From the NCBI GenBank assembly GCA_942159475.1, contig OW804100.1:5472127-5536126 (forward strand): a stretch of DNA of 64,000 nt. The letters are read 5' to 3'. The position numbers and the translations under genes are program-made. The notes below the pieces were generated by a model. It worked only from the letters and a program-made list of their open reading frames with translations, did no database searches and was not told the DNA's origin. Shown piece by piece: positions 63,119 to 64,000 of this stretch; within the stretch, counting starts at the first letter, position 1; each line of letters starts with the position of its first letter. The DNA is from Sthenelais limicola (lineage: Eukaryota; Annelida; Polychaeta; Phyllodocida; Sigalionidae).

Positions 63119-63177
63119 GTAAGTAGTTATTTAGTCTAATTTTCCAGCAAGTTCTCCAACATATAAGCTAATGTGTA

Positions 63178-63179
<2 letters not shown>

Positions 63180-63216
<37 letters not shown>
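63180..63216. repeat. (TA)n microsatellite
   Basis: About 18 TA repeats just after the fourth first exon. Confidence 0.95.
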
Positions 63217-63217
<1 letters not shown>

Positions 63218-63312
63218 TAACAACATTAATTCAGTAAAAGCTTACATTGAATACATATTTCAATCTTGTACCAACTGGAAGAGTACCCTGCGTAGCAGAT
63301 CTTCCATAAAAT
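63215..63312. repeat. AGATCTTCC repeat, copy 4
   Basis: ATTCAGTAAAAGCTTACATT ... GTAGCAGATCTTCC, closest to the copy at 53385-53475. Confidence 0.55.
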
Positions 63313-63786
63313 CTGTATTGCCTATTAATTTTATTAAATATTGTTCAAATAGTTCTTTCATTGGATTACTTGATTTTCAAGTAAGAGTGTTCTCCTTTTT
63401 TAGGGCTTGGTTTCCAAGTCATTGTCAATGTCAATTTCTTCCCAGTATGGAATTTTCCTCATTGAGAAACAGAGTTTTGTTTGTCATAAGTGAGCCAAAG
63501 TTATTAGATCGAAGTTGGTTACAGTAAGTTCCCATTAATTCTTTTTTTTTTGTTTTTTTAAAAAAAAGTTCCCATTAATTCTTGGTTATTAAGCTGAATT
63601 ATTGGTTATTAAGCTGAATGAATAAGCTATTGTTGTTATTATTCAAATTTACATAACAACAATTTATATTTTTATACAATTCAATTCGTCGATATAAGTC
63701 GATATAAGTCGACCATTTGTCTCACAGATCGTACATGTCTTTTTTCTCCCCCCCCTATTTCCCAAAATTCACATGGTTATACATTG

Positions 63787-64000
63787 TTATACAATTTCTG
63801 GTAACAGGCAGCGATCATACTCCTGAGGGTAGGCATTTTTCAAGTAGTTCTTAAATCCTTCTCTAGTTTTTATTTCTCTGGCATTCCTTGGAAGATTATT
63901 CCAAAGGCCAGTCAATTTGTATAAATATGATTTTTTGAATGCTTCGTTGTATGGTTGTGGAACCACAAGTTTCTTACCATCATTGAAACCACAAAGATTT
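63787..64000 (-). pseudogene. LINE reverse-transcriptase C-terminus (partial, runs off the window)
   Basis: On the minus strand an open frame from the window edge to TAA at 63789-63787 encodes a tail with the pattern SYLYKLTGLWNNLPRNAREI, then TREGFKNYLKNAY. This is the typical end of many non-LTR (CR1/Jockey-like) ORF2 proteins. Only 71 residues are visible; the catalytic RT lies beyond the window, so intactness is unknown. A/T-rich 3' UTR follows toward 63.6 kb. Confidence 0.65.

Larger units (their letters stand above)
58297..63160 (+). repeat. Segmental duplicate, second copy with nested insertions
   Basis: Homologous to 52354-53990, interrupted at 58481-61885. It carries the first-exon copy at 63066. 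Confidence 0.9.

Noticed and set aside
1..64000. tRNA, rRNA genes and CRISPR arrays
   Set aside because: None recognised by eye; all short tandem arrays lack CRISPR-like spacer structure and the DNA is clearly eukaryotic.

Overview
The window looks like nuclear DNA of an invertebrate animal, probably marine. It is AT-rich, its genes are split by GT-AG introns, and most of it is transposon-derived: env-carrying Ty3/gypsy elements, a Penelope-type terminal-repeat element with hammerhead motifs, LINE fragments and several MITE families. I cannot name the phylum. No tRNA, rRNA or CRISPR was seen.

The host genes I can support form a same-strand array of small redox-fold genes of the MIEN1/selenoprotein W family. 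Copy 1 has exons at 13476-13513, 14607-14704, 30318-30394 and 30871-30975. Copy 2 has exons at 36106-36203, 36491-36567 and 37776-37850, with the last exon duplicated at 38848-38922. Copy 3 is complete at 53908-55622. A fourth first exon lies at 63066-63118. Exons 2 and 3 are exactly 98 and 77 nt in all three copies, with identical intron phases. Copies 1 and 2 carry an in-frame TGA as the third full codon of exon 2, where the family has its redox Cys/Sec; copy 3 has Val there. All three proteins end in a CaaX box (CLLL, CTLL, CNIL). This points to a small cluster of prenylated selenoproteins with one redox-dead paralogue. No SECIS element could be confirmed by eye.

Two complete env-bearing Ty3/gypsy elements sit in and between these genes. 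Element A (18153-29151, plus strand, 525-bp LTRs, TSD ACAG) lies in intron 2 of copy 1. Element B (40546-51414, minus strand, 199-bp LTRs, TSD TGTA) lies between copies 2 and 3. Both have intact gag, pol and env frames and LTR pairs that look identical, so both are recent. In both, pol is in the -1 frame, and the gag/pol overlap holds a slippery heptamer, a 7-8 nt spacer and a stem with a 14-nt loop containing AGGGCY. Both Env proteins have a furin-type site followed by a hydrophobic stretch. Element B env has no ATG and seems to depend on splicing.

Region by region: 1-13 kb holds satellites (436-700, 955-1680), foldback elements and many copies of a roughly 235-bp MITE. 13-31 kb is copy 1 with element A and more MITEs. 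31-36 kb holds a long hairpin, a probable solo LTR and a filled/empty MITE pair. 36-39.6 kb is copy 2 with a near-perfect 1,072-bp tandem duplication. 40.5-51.4 kb is element B. 52-55.6 kb is copy 3 with its upstream region, which recurs at 58.3-63.2 kb. That second duplicate carries a nested insertion: a 2.8-kb element with 289-bp terminal direct repeats, hammerhead motifs, a zinc-finger ORF and no reverse transcriptase. The window ends in a minus-strand LINE reverse transcriptase C-terminus.
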